Positions 16,402-24,246 of a DNA stretch of 28,982 nucleotides are shown piece by piece. Origin of the DNA: a bacterium UBP6_UBA1196 (lineage in GTDB: Bacteria > UBP6 > UBA1177); the NCBI GenBank assembly GCA_002310035.1, contig DBYC01000030.1, positions 19,574-48,555 on the forward strand, written 5' to 3'. The notes under the pieces were generated by a model that saw only the letters and a program-made list of their open reading frames with translations, searched no databases and had not been told where the DNA came from. Made by a program: the position numbers and the translations under genes. Position 1 is the stretch's first letter, and each line of letters begins with the position of its first letter.

Positions 16402-17112
16402 TTATTCAAAAAGCCCGTATTTCAGGATTATATAGATTGCACGCAGGCCGTCTTTCCAACCGATTTTCTTACCGTCGGAAGATTTACGCGGATTATAGTT
16501 GATCGGTATTTCTTTGAACGAAAGTTTTTTATCGGCGCAAAGTTTCGCAGCTTTCGCCGTGATTTCAGGTTCGAGACCGAAACGCTCCTCCTCGATGTTT
16601 ATTTCTTTCAAAACCTCCCCTTTGAACATTTTATAGCATGTTTCCATGTCAGTAAGAGTCAAACCTGTGAAAAGATTGGAGAAAGTTGTAAGTCCTGCAT
16701 TTACCAAATAGTGAATTTTTCCGAGAGGGCTCGTTGATTTTCCGGCAAACCGGCTTCCATAAAGGACAGCGGTATCATTCTTAATAGCAAAATCAAGCAT
16801 TTTCAGCAGATCCTGCGGATCATATTCCATATCGGCATCCTGAAAAACGACATAATCGCCGGTTGAATTCGCGGCAGCAGTTCTCACCCCGGCCCCTTTT
16901 CCCTTGTTTTTCTCATGGCAAAAAAGTTTGATCTTGCCTGCAGACTCATATTTTTTCAACAAATTCAACGAATTATCTTTAGAACAATCATCAACGGCAA
17001 TAATTTCAAGTTCATCGACCAAAGGCGATTTTTCTAGCTCGAACATCTTCGGCAGAATCAGATCAAGCGTTTTTTCCTCGTTGTAAACCGGAACAAGAAG
17101 CGAAAGTTTCAT
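16402..17112 (-). CDS. glycosyltransferase family 2, polyprenyl-phosphate mannose synthase-like
   Basis: The 236-residue GT-A enzyme has LLVPVYNEEKTL at 5-16, VDDCSKDNS at 40-48, the metal-binding DADMEYDP at 92-99 and YGSRFAG, all typical of the DPM1/dolichol-phosphate mannosyltransferase branch of GT2. It lacks C-terminal membrane helices, as soluble DPM1-type enzymes do. Such enzymes load a sugar from a nucleotide donor onto a polyprenyl phosphate. A likely user of that product, a TMTC/GT39-like transferase, lies 4 kb away. The ATG at 17112 begins the conserved strand directly; only a weak ribosome site is visible. Donor and sugar are inferred, not seen. Confidence 0.88.
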   Translation of the reverse strand: MKLSLLVPVYNEEKTLDLILPKMFELEKSPLVDELEIIAVDDCSKDNSLNLLKKYESAGKIKLFCHEKNKGKGAGVRTAAANSTGDYVVFQDADMEYDPQDLLKMLDFAIKNDTAVLYGSRFAGKSTSPLGKIHYLVNAGLTTFSNLFTGLTLTDMETCYKMFKGEVLKEINIEEERFGLEPEITAKAAKLCADKKLSFKEIPINYNPRKSSDGKKIGWKDGLRAIYIILKYGLFE

Positions 17113-17147
17113 AAAAAAACCATTTCTCAAAAACAAAAAAGCGGCGA

Positions 17148-17174
17148 ATTATAGTGTTTTTTCAAAAAAAACAA
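17148..17174 (-). promoter_or_regulatory. promoter for the GT2 gene
   Basis: On the minus strand, a consensus TATAAT (17153-17148) lies 15 bases after TTGTTT (17174-17169). The -35 match is weak. Confidence 0.45.
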
Positions 17175-17197
17175 ATTCCTTGACATCATAAACCGGC

Positions 17198-17219
17198 AAA
17201 CATGAATGTGACGCAGTTT
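17198..17219 (-). repeat. 22-bp direct repeat, left copy
   Basis: It is identical over 22 bases to 19011-19032 and in the same orientation. On the minus strand both copies encode NCVTFMF when read in the frame of the U32 gene. The two copies bracket the second DUF1566 gene and its promoter, like the ends of an inserted cassette. Confidence 0.85.
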
Positions 17220-17352
17220 CTCTGGATTCTTTCGCAAAACCCGAAAACCATTCTTTTCTGTTCCTGCGTTATTTCCTCTGAAAACGCCGCTTTTGTTCCT
17301 GATATTTTGAAAATTTTGTCCAACAATAACATATTGATTTTATTACCTTTCC

Positions 17353-17404
17353 GTAGAGACGTCATATATGGCGTCTCTGCATCCCCTCGCCACAATGGAG
17401 AGGG
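17353..17404. repeat. dispersed palindromic element (gtagagacg type) plus CCCTC/GAGGG hairpin
   Basis: The first palindrome pairs agagacg (17355-17361) with cgtctct (17372-17378) around a 10-base loop. The second pairs ccctc (17384-17388) with gaggg (17400-17404). From memory, both sequence types recur as non-coding dispersed repeats in many unrelated bacteria (cyanobacteria, Bacteroidota and others), and they often sit together as here. There is no transposase. They may also help end transcription from the DUF1566 gene. Confidence 0.7.
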
Positions 17405-17498
17405 AATAAAAGGGTGAGGTCTGCGCCCGCCTCTCGCAACCGGCGTGCGCAAAACATGCTCGCTACGCTGCGCAAAATGCGGTCTCAACGACCATCTC

Positions 17499-18911
17499 CT
17501 ACCTCACACAACGAACATAGTTAAGGCTTGACTTATGGCCGTTGGCCACATAACCTTCGCTGAAACCCACGAGCCATGCGCCATCTGGACGATCAGACTG
17601 AGTAGAAGACGACCAAAGCCAAACTTTGTCGTCATCACCAAGCTTGCTGTAATAACCGCCGTTGTTGCTTCGGCCATCACAATAACAACTTTTTGACCGG
17701 CAGTCTGAAGAAAGGCAGCTGTCCGACACTCTGCACGAGGAACCGCCTGACTGACAGTTCTGTATTGTTGTTTTAAGTTCGCTTATTGTCGGCAGTCTCC
17801 AGTCGTCAAAACCACCCTCAGTAAGATCTTCACAGTACTGTTTCGCACTGCTCCAGTTCATTTTGTTTGACGAGCGGTCTGACCAGATCAAACTGCCTAT
17901 TTTTCTCCCTTTCAGGTATGCCGCCTTTCTTTCCTGCTCTTCCCTTTCTTTTTTCAGCTTTCTGATGTTGCCTTTCGCTTCAAAAGAACAGTCACCATCC
18001 GGAAATGAATCAAGATAATCCTGCCAAGCTTCGAGAGAATTTTCATTTTTGGCATATTTGCAGGCATTGGCATCACGGGATTGTCTGCCTGCAGGCTGGC
18101 TGTATGACGGGCTTCCTCCGGCAGGCTGCCTGTTCTGATGCTGCAGAGTGCGGATGGCACTTCTTGCCTCGAATTCACAGTCACCGCCGGGATGGAGTTT
18201 CAGATATTTCTGCCAGATTTCAACGGTGTTTTCGTTTCTCGCATGTTCGCAGAGAGATTTGTCAAGTACTCTTTTCGCTTCAGCCGCACACTGGCCTTTC
18301 GGAAACATCTCGAGATATGTCAGCCAGCCACTCGGACCTGTTGTGTATCTGGCAATTTCGCACGCTTCCTGATCTTTGCTTTTTTTAGCTTCAATCGCCG
18401 CATACTGGGCGGATTCTTCGTCCTTTCCCATAAGCTGGTTAACAATTTTCTCCATCGCCTCGCGCAGAGATTCCTGTGTTCCGTCGAAATCGGCATATCC
18501 GACCATGCCCTGCTCGTCGGAAATTTCTCGCTCAAGGTCTATCAGCTCCGATGTGACTGTGTATTTTCTGCCAAATGCAACTATGGTCGTGTAAAGAATC
18601 TTGTCAGCGGAAACACCCATTCCTGTCGCAATTTTATAAACCTGGTTTCTGTCGAGACGAGTCGATTCTTTCTTCATCTTTTTGATTATCGCTTCCTGCT
18701 CGCTGTCGGAAAGAATAATGAATTTGCCTTTAGCCTGCTTTCTGAAATAGATGCTCATAACTTTTCTTTCCGCCTGCATCTGCGCTTTGCTGAGTTTTTT
18801 GCTCAATGTGCCGCTGTTGTCCTCAAAATCGAGAATGGCTATTCTCGGTTTTTCCGCAAACAACCCTAACGAAAGCAAAAAAAGTACTAAAACAATGAAA
18901 ATTTTTTTCAT
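17499..18911 (-). CDS. secreted protein with Cys/Trp repeats and DUF1566 domain
   Basis: The 470-residue protein has a cleavable signal peptide (residues 1-19, ending LFAE). Residues 20-160 open with KPRIAILDFEDNSG and resemble the CsgG/FlgO-like domain used by several outer-membrane-associated proteins. Three repeats follow at about 184-215, 221-254 and 284-318. Each has a cysteine, a W..YL motif, a P.G turn and a second cysteine exactly 24 residues after the first, then an EA. A charged helix at 318-332 leads to a DUF1566 domain (338-470, with DWRLPTISELK and final YVRCVR). GAGG before the ATG at 18911 fixes the start; an upstream methionine eight codons earlier lies ahead of that site. The gene and promoter are bracketed by a 22-bp direct repeat. 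Function unknown. Confidence 0.84.
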   Translation of the reverse strand: MKKIFIVLVLFLLSLGLFAEKPRIAILDFEDNSGTLSKKLSKAQMQAERKVMSIYFRKQAKGKFIILSDSEQEAIIKKMKKESTRLDRNQVYKIATGMGVSADKILYTTIVAFGRKYTVTSELIDLEREISDEQGMVGYADFDGTQESLREAMEKIVNQLMGKDEESAQYAAIEAKKSKDQEACEIARYTTGPSGWLTYLEMFPKGQCAAEAKRVLDKSLCEHARNENTVEIWQKYLKLHPGGDCEFEARSAIRTLQHQNRQPAGGSPSYSQPAGRQSRDANACKYAKNENSLEAWQDYLDSFPDGDCSFEAKGNIRKLKKEREEQERKAAYLKGRKIGSLIWSDRSSNKMNWSSAKQYCEDLTEGGFDDWRLPTISELKTTIQNCQSGGSSCRVSDSCLSSDCRSKSCYCDGRSNNGGYYSKLGDDDKVWLWSSSTQSDRPDGAWLVGFSEGYVANGHKSSLNYVRCVR

Positions 18912-18952
18912 TTCGACCTCAAAAAAACGAATCATTCAAAAAAAAACACGGT

Positions 18953-18980
18953 ATTTTAGGAAATTTCACCGTCATGGCAA
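18953..18980 (-). promoter_or_regulatory. sigma-70-like promoter for the Cys/Trp-repeat DUF1566 gene
   Basis: On the minus strand, TTGCCA (18980-18975), a 16-base spacer and TAAAAT (18958-18953). It lies inside the segment bounded by the 22-bp repeats and resembles the promoter of the other DUF1566 gene. Confidence 0.55.
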
Positions 18981-18995
18981 GTTTTTGGAGAAAGG

Positions 18996-21131
18996 TTATC
19001 CCAGTTCCATAAACATGAATGTGACGCAGTTTTTAGAGACGACTTTGAATACTCTTCCGCAGTTTGTGAGGATCCTTTCGCTCCGCTTTCCTCCGCATTC
19101 GGCGCATTTTTTGAAGCCGTTGGAGCGTTCAAAGCAGCCTGCGCTCACAAAAAGAGGCGGATTGAAGCCTGAAACCGGGATTATTTCGGGTGAAAGCTGC
19201 TGGATATCTTCTTTTTCCTCGATCCATGAGTAGCCGAAAAGAAGTTTTTCGCCCAGAAGATTTTTAAAAAATGAGTATGAAAACTTATTTGCGAGATAGA
19301 GCGAAAAATCGATAAAAAAGAAAATATCTTCATCTTTTAAGTGTTCCAGAGCGAAGTTGATCTGCCCTAAATTGGAGAGCCCTACGAGGATTTTTTTATC
19401 GCTGTTTTCAGAGATCACATCATTGATTTTATTAAGATATTTCCCGCTTTCTTTCATCAGAGGAAGAAGCGGGATCGTCAGAAATCCGCCGACAGTTTTA
19501 AGCGAACTTTCAGGATCGTCCGGCATGAAAAAAGGAATATCAGTATCCGGGTTCATCAAAGCGCGCTCGCGGAAAATTTCCGGGATATTTCCGCTTTCCG
19601 GCACTGAAAACAAATCAAGAACTACCCTCTTTTTTTCTTCAAAAGCATTGTCGCAGAATTCTGCGTATTTTTCGTAAAAATCAGTTCTTATTTTTTTGAG
19701 AACGCTCGGAACAACAAAGATATTTTCGCAGTTTTTATCAAAAGTTGTTTTATCCGAGAAATAAAATGAATCAGCAGAATTTTTCAGTATTTCTGCAAAC
19801 TTATCCTTAAAACCGTTCTGATTTTCCGATTTTTCAGCCATAATTTCTTCAGATTCGTAGGAAAAGCAGCCGCTCTTTACCTGAATAAATCTGCCGTCCC
19901 TGATGGAAACAGAAAGAGAAATATTTTTCTTCCACTGCGGAAAGCTTCCGGAGTTTACCTTTTTTCTTTCGAGAGAGCGCGAACTTACGAGATAAATTTC
20001 GTCCCCTACTTCCGGCAGTTCAGCGGTTTTGACATAAACTCTCGAACTGTCGCCCACGATTTTGAGATTTTTGCCCGAAGCCGAGGTGATTTCCTCGACC
20101 GAGCAGTTGAAAGGCTTCGATTCATCGTTGTTTTTGAAGAAAAAAAGCCCGTCATGTATTCCAAGCGAATATTTAGTTTTGATAAAAAAGCGGTCTTTCA
20201 GCTTTTTCTCGCAGACTCCTGTCTTTACTCCGCGATGTCCCGGATAACCGCCGCAGATAAGGTTGTTTCCCGAAAAATTCCTGAAATAGCCGGCAGTAGC
20301 CTTTCTCGCGAAGCAGATGCGGCTGTTTTTCAAAACGTCGAAGTAGTCGCTCCGCTCAAGCATGGCACGGTATAAAGCCGAAGTGTGGAAAACATATTCC
20401 GGCGATTTCATCCGCCCTTCTATTTTGAACGAATCGACACCGGCGAATTTCAGCTGCTGCACAAAATCCTTGTATTCAAGGTCGTTGCACGAAAAGAAAT
20501 ATCCTTTTTTGCCGTCTTCGGTCTCATAGTAGCTCCGGCAGAGCTGTGCGCACATTCCGCGGTTTCCCGACCTCCCCAGAACCATACCGCTTGCAAGGCA
20601 TAATCCTGAAAAAGAGTAGCAGAGAGCACCGTGGACAAAGACTTCGAGCTCCATATCGGGAACTTCCTTTTTTATTTTCGCAATGAGGTCGAACGGAACT
20701 TCGCGGCTTAGAACAACTCTTGAAAAACCCTGTGTTTTCAGGAATTTGACACCTTCGACAGTGTGAACAGCCATCTGTGTCGAAGCGTGGAGCGCCAGAT
20801 TAGGAAACAACTTTTTCAATATAGCCGCAAAACCGATATCCTGAAGAATTACCGCGTCAACTCCTGCGTCGTACAAAAACCGGGCGCTATCAAGCGCAAT
20901 TTCGACTTCATCTTCTTTAATAACGGTGTTCAGCGCCGCGAAAATCTTCTTTCCGTCACGCACTGCAATGGTTTTAAGCGAAAGGAACTCCTCACGCGAG
21001 AAATTCTTTGCCGCTTTTCTTGCCGAAAAATCGCTTAGACCGAGATAAACCGCATCTGCACCACCTTCGAAAGCGGCGACCGCAGCCTCAAAACTGCCGG
21101 CCGGAGCAAGAATTTCAACTTCAGAATTCAT
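18996..21131 (-). CDS. peptidase U32 family protein (RlhA/YegQ-like)
   Basis: The N-terminal half is a classic U32 domain: EILAPAGSFEAAVAAFEGGADAVYLG at 6-31 (shown here as its ends EILAPAG and DAVYLG), HASTQM at 115-120, and four conserved cysteines at C171, C178, C194 and C198 in VHGALCYSFSGLCLASG and CAQLC. These bind an iron-sulfur cluster or prephenate-linked cofactor in characterised members, which hydroxylate rRNA, modify tRNA or act with ubiquinone synthesis. At 711 residues it is of the long RlhA-like type. AGGTGA lies at the start and overlaps the stop of the preceding gene region, so it is the last gene of a five-gene operon. Its final residues NCVTFMFMELG come from the 22-bp repeat, so the C-terminus may have been rebuilt by an insertion. 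Confidence 0.9.
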   Translation of the reverse strand: MNSEVEILAPAGSFEAAVAAFEGGADAVYLGLSDFSARKAAKNFSREEFLSLKTIAVRDGKKIFAALNTVIKEDEVEIALDSARFLYDAGVDAVILQDIGFAAILKKLFPNLALHASTQMAVHTVEGVKFLKTQGFSRVVLSREVPFDLIAKIKKEVPDMELEVFVHGALCYSFSGLCLASGMVLGRSGNRGMCAQLCRSYYETEDGKKGYFFSCNDLEYKDFVQQLKFAGVDSFKIEGRMKSPEYVFHTSALYRAMLERSDYFDVLKNSRICFARKATAGYFRNFSGNNLICGGYPGHRGVKTGVCEKKLKDRFFIKTKYSLGIHDGLFFFKNNDESKPFNCSVEEITSASGKNLKIVGDSSRVYVKTAELPEVGDEIYLVSSRSLERKKVNSGSFPQWKKNISLSVSIRDGRFIQVKSGCFSYESEEIMAEKSENQNGFKDKFAEILKNSADSFYFSDKTTFDKNCENIFVVPSVLKKIRTDFYEKYAEFCDNAFEEKKRVVLDLFSVPESGNIPEIFRERALMNPDTDIPFFMPDDPESSLKTVGGFLTIPLLPLMKESGKYLNKINDVISENSDKKILVGLSNLGQINFALEHLKDEDIFFFIDFSLYLANKFSYSFFKNLLGEKLLFGYSWIEEKEDIQQLSPEIIPVSGFNPPLFVSAGCFERSNGFKKCAECGGKRSERILTNCGRVFKVVSKNCVTFMFMELG
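19011..19032 (-). repeat. 22-bp direct repeat, right copy
   Basis: It is identical to 17198-17219 and lies within the last codons of the U32 gene. A repeat inside a gene's 3' end that restores the reading frame is the arrangement produced by site-specific insertion at gene ends, though no integrase is visible. Confidence 0.85.
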
Positions 21132-21138
21132 TTTTCAC

Positions 21139-23145
21139 CTAGAATTCGAGCGGCAGATACTTGCCTTCTTCAAGAACTTTGTGCGAATAGTCTTCAAGCA
21201 TCACGACAGAGCGGAGTGCGACTTCCGGTGCAGGCTTTCCAGCTTTGGCGTAAAGTTCGATTTCGTATTTGTAGTATTTTATTGCTTCCGGAATATCGGA
21301 AACAAGATCGACAGCGGCAAGGTCTGCAACCAGCTCGATAAGTTTTTCACCGGTAAATTCGCCGCTTTCTATCAGTTTTTTGAGGTAAGGCTTTCTTTCG
21401 ACGTTTATCCCAAGCTCCTTCATAAGTTTCTGTTTCGCATAGACATCGTAGATATTGCTTTCATCAAACTTTTCAAAGCCGTGATCAAAGCATTTTTTCA
21501 GAAAATTGTATCTTGTGAGCTCGCTTGCGTCAGGAACAACTGAATTGACAAGTTTCAATGTGGTGTCGCAGTCGCCGCGGATCATGTAGATATAGGCTAT
21601 ATTCAAAGTTCCGTTTGAAGTGATGTACTCCCCTTTTTTCACCATCTCTTCGTAAAACGCGAGCGCTTTGTCATGATCGCCTTTTACAATGTGGTAACCG
21701 ATGATGTTGCCCAAAAGATTCGGGTCCCAGTAGCCTGTATCGATCGACTGTTTGTAATATTCCCATGCTTTGTCAGGGAATTTCATATTGAGATACTCCG
21801 CACCGATAGTAAAAAGCCCGCGGAACGAGAGCGGCTGTTTTTCGGCATCGGCATGAAGCACGGTCCAGATGTTTTTCATTTCGAAATTGCGGGAGATCGT
21901 CCGTAGCGAGAAGAGCGAGAAAAGAAGCGTTATGCAAAGCGCGGCAACGGCTCTTTTCCTGTTTTCGGTGAAATTGAACATCTGCTGGAAACCGACGCTT
22001 TCAGTTCCGGCAAAATAGTCGAAAAAGATTCCGGCTATCGCGCAGAATCCGATTACAGGAACATAAAGATAGTGAACCGCAACAATTTCGTGAAGCGGGA
22101 TTATCTGCATTACCGGAGCAAGCGAAACTATGAAAAACAAAATCCAGAATGCTATACTGTGTCTCATTTCAAGCCGTTCGGCAGTTGAATTTGTCTTGTT
22201 TTTCCTGGAAGTGGTAAGAAGATCCCAGACGATAAAAATCAGGACAAACATAGAAAAAATCGAGAAAAAAACCTCAAAATTCCAATCCTGAACCAGCGGA
22301 TAACCGGCGTTGTCAAGAATGATTTTCCATGGAAAAACTGTGAGTTTAAGGTAGTGAAGAAAAATCGTAGCCGCCGTCAGATAGTGGACTTCCGGCGAAT
22401 TACCGTGGAAATTTATCCCTTTAAGCGAAACAAGAGCGCTTCCGCCGCCAGAAATCGCAAGAAATGCGAAAAACGAGAAGAGAAGCAAAAAAATCATCGA
22501 AAGGAAATAGAACCACGGCTTTTTGAGAAGCGCCGCACCATCCTTATAAGCAGCATACATTATGAAAACAAGCGGGATCGTTGCTCCCATTTCTTTCGCG
22601 GAAATAGAAAGCACCATAGAAACAAGGGCCAGGATCAGAAATCCCCATTTCTTTTTTACAGAATCGGAAGCCGCTTTGACAGAAGGCGAAACACTTCTGT
22701 AAAATTTGAAAAAACTGCCGATGCTGAGAATATATAAAAGCCCCATGAGAACATCACGCCGTCCGGAAATATAGGCGACAGCGTCGGTGTTGACAGGATG
22801 GACCGCAAAAATCAGTGAAGCGGTGAACGCGGCCCGTTTTCTGAGACCGAACATCTTCAAGGCCCAGAAAAGGGCAAGAACGGAAAATATGTGATAAACT
22901 ATGTTCATAAATCTGAAACCGGCGGGATTCATTCCGAAAATACGGTAATCGATGGCATAAGTGATGTAACGCAGCGGCCGGTATGAAAAAATCTTGCCAA
23001 TAAAATTATCGGAAATTACAAAAAACGAGTTCTGAACAAGCGGAATATCGTCGAAAATAAATTCGTTCGGAAGCGAGTTGAAATAGACGAAAACAACTGC
23101 CAGAACGAGAAAAAGCAGCTGTTTTTTATCACTTTTATCTGTCAT
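21139..23145 (-). CDS. TMTC/GT39-like membrane mannosyltransferase with TPR tail
   Basis: The 668-residue protein has about ten membrane helices in residues 10-440 and a soluble C-terminal part with tetratricopeptide-like repeats (KAWEYYKQSIDTGYWDPNLLG, KALAFYEEMVKKGEY). The N-terminal loop NEFIFDD and the following HPVNTDAVAYISGRRDVL are the hallmarks of the TMTC/PMT-like GT-C transferases, in which the acidic pair is catalytic. These enzymes transfer a sugar, usually mannose, from a polyprenyl phosphate to protein on the outer face of the membrane. The start at 23145 has GAGG seven bases upstream; an in-frame GTG two codons earlier is less well placed. It lies seven bases from the U32 gene and 13 from the gene before it. 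Confidence 0.87.
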   Translation of the reverse strand: MTDKSDKKQLLFLVLAVVFVYFNSLPNEFIFDDIPLVQNSFFVISDNFIGKIFSYRPLRYITYAIDYRIFGMNPAGFRFMNIVYHIFSVLALFWALKMFGLRKRAAFTASLIFAVHPVNTDAVAYISGRRDVLMGLLYILSIGSFFKFYRSVSPSVKAASDSVKKKWGFLILALVSMVLSISAKEMGATIPLVFIMYAAYKDGAALLKKPWFYFLSMIFLLLFSFFAFLAISGGGSALVSLKGINFHGNSPEVHYLTAATIFLHYLKLTVFPWKIILDNAGYPLVQDWNFEVFFSIFSMFVLIFIVWDLLTTSRKNKTNSTAERLEMRHSIAFWILFFIVSLAPVMQIIPLHEIVAVHYLYVPVIGFCAIAGIFFDYFAGTESVGFQQMFNFTENRKRAVAALCITLLFSLFSLRTISRNFEMKNIWTVLHADAEKQPLSFRGLFTIGAEYLNMKFPDKAWEYYKQSIDTGYWDPNLLGNIIGYHIVKGDHDKALAFYEEMVKKGEYITSNGTLNIAYIYMIRGDCDTTLKLVNSVVPDASELTRYNFLKKCFDHGFEKFDESNIYDVYAKQKLMKELGINVERKPYLKKLIESGEFTGEKLIELVADLAAVDLVSDIPEAIKYYKYEIELYAKAGKPAPEVALRSVVMLEDYSHKVLEEGKYLPLEF

Positions 23146-23158
23146 CTGCACACCTCTA

Positions 23159-23767
23159 TCAAAGTCCGTCGAACTCTTTGTCCGGCATTTCCGGCTCGCG
23201 CTTAAACGGTTTTATGAAAAAAACGATGTTCAGAACCGCCAGAACACAGAAAAAAACAAACATTACAAGCCCGGCGTAATCGGTGCGCGGAATAACACCG
23301 TCCTCGATAAAAAATCCGTCGTCTTTCATTTCCAAAAAAAGAGATTTTGCGAAAAAAGCCTGCATTTTCGCCGCTTTTGTATTGGTTTTGAACGCAAAAG
23401 CACGCCCTTTGACAGTCCTGTAATGCGGACCGGCGAAAGAATCACCGTCGGTCACGGCCGAATCAATTATGAATTTTGAAGAACCGTTCAGATAATAAAT
23501 GACATGCCTTTCTCCAAAAACGCCTTTCTTTACATTTCCGCCCTGAACCGAAGTGATCCCTTTGATCTGAACATAGTCTCCGTCTTTCACTTTCGCGAAA
23601 GCCTCGTTATTCAGTTCAAGCGCGTCACCGAGATCGATAGGATTATCGTCCGCAAAAAAATAGAACACATTATCAGAAAAAGCGTAGATCGCGTAAACCA
23701 GGATCACAGAAGATATGACAAATGCTATGATATTCTTTTTCCCTACATAAAAACTGATTTTTTTCAT
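23159..23767 (-). CDS. two-TM membrane protein of unknown function
   Basis: The 202-residue product has a membrane helix near residues 12-30 (NIIAFVISSVILVYAIYAF) and another near 165-187, with an external domain of about 135 residues between. The external part begins with DLGDALELNNEAF and DGDYVQIKGIT, a pattern I associate loosely with uncharacterised myxobacterial-type envelope proteins. No catalytic motif is visible. Its start overlaps the ispF stop by four bases (ATGA), and GGAG precedes it. Location in the operon suggests an envelope role. Confidence 0.75.
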   Translation of the reverse strand: MKKISFYVGKKNIIAFVISSVILVYAIYAFSDNVFYFFADDNPIDLGDALELNNEAFAKVKDGDYVQIKGITSVQGGNVKKGVFGERHVIYYLNGSSKFIIDSAVTDGDSFAGPHYRTVKGRAFAFKTNTKAAKMQAFFAKSLFLEMKDDGFFIEDGVIPRTDYAGLVMFVFFCVLAVLNIVFFIKPFKREPEMPDKEFDGL

Positions 23768-24246
23768 GATTTTTTCTCCAGAAGTGCTGTTGCAAAAGCG
23801 GCTATCCCCTCTTTTCTGCCTGTAAAACCGAGCTTTTCGGTAGTTTTGCCTTTAATCATCAGAGAATCAGGCTGAATATGCATGATTTCTGCAAGTTTTT
23901 CTATCATTCTAAGTTTGTAATGACTGATTTTCGGCGTTTCGCAGACAACAGTCGAATCTATGTTTACGATTTCCCAGCCGCGAGAATTGATTTCAAAGAC
24001 GACTTTTTCAAGCAGAAGCGTACTTCTGATGTTTTTGAAAGCGTTGTCTGTATCTGGAAAAAGTTCGCCTATGTCGCCGATGGCCGTTGCTCCGAGAAGA
24101 GCGTCGATTATCGCGTGGATCAGCACGTCGGCATCACTGTGACCTGCAAGCCCGATATGTTCTTCGATCAGGATCCCGCCTAAAAAGAGCGGCCTTCCTT
24201 CCTCAAATCTGTGGACATCGAACCCGTTTCCTATCCTCAAATTCAT
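23764..24246 (-). CDS. ispF: 2-C-methyl-D-erythritol 2,4-cyclodiphosphate synthase
   Basis: IspF closes the cyclodiphosphate ring in the MEP pathway for isoprenoid precursors, which feed undecaprenyl-phosphate carriers. The 160-residue length is standard. The zinc ligands are D10 and H12 in GFDVHRF, and H44 in HSDADVLIHAI. GDIGELFPDTD, and KGKTTEKLGFTGRKEGIAA near the C-terminus, complete the signature. Both ends overlap neighbours by four bases (ATGA), which implies translational coupling. No ispD is adjacent or fused. Confidence 0.97.
   Translation of the reverse strand: MNLRIGNGFDVHRFEEGRPLFLGGILIEEHIGLAGHSDADVLIHAIIDALLGATAIGDIGELFPDTDNAFKNIRSTLLLEKVVFEINSRGWEIVNIDSTVVCETPKISHYKLRMIEKLAEIMHIQPDSLMIKGKTTEKLGFTGRKEGIAAFATALLEKKS

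Larger units (their letters stand above)
17113..17498. other. 386-base gene-free stretch with dispersed repeats
   Basis: This stretch holds, left to right, the promoter of the GT2 gene, the left copy of the 22-bp direct repeat, and about 110 bases without recognised features. Two palindromes at 17353-17404 come next, followed by a GC-rich tail rich in gcgc and cgc steps (17420-17490). A minus-strand reading frame (17488-17186) spans it, but its first half translates the palindromes into PSPLWRG-type peptide, which is a known sign of non-coding repeat. A 48-codon frame starting at 17332 and ending NCVTFMFAGL is possible but unsupported by a ribosome site. Confidence 0.6.

Noticed and set aside
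17186..17488. A 100-codon minus-strand frame in the gene-free patch
   Set aside because: The first half translates palindromic repeats (PSPLWRG-like) and there is no ribosome site; the short final part shares only the 22-bp repeat with the U32 gene.
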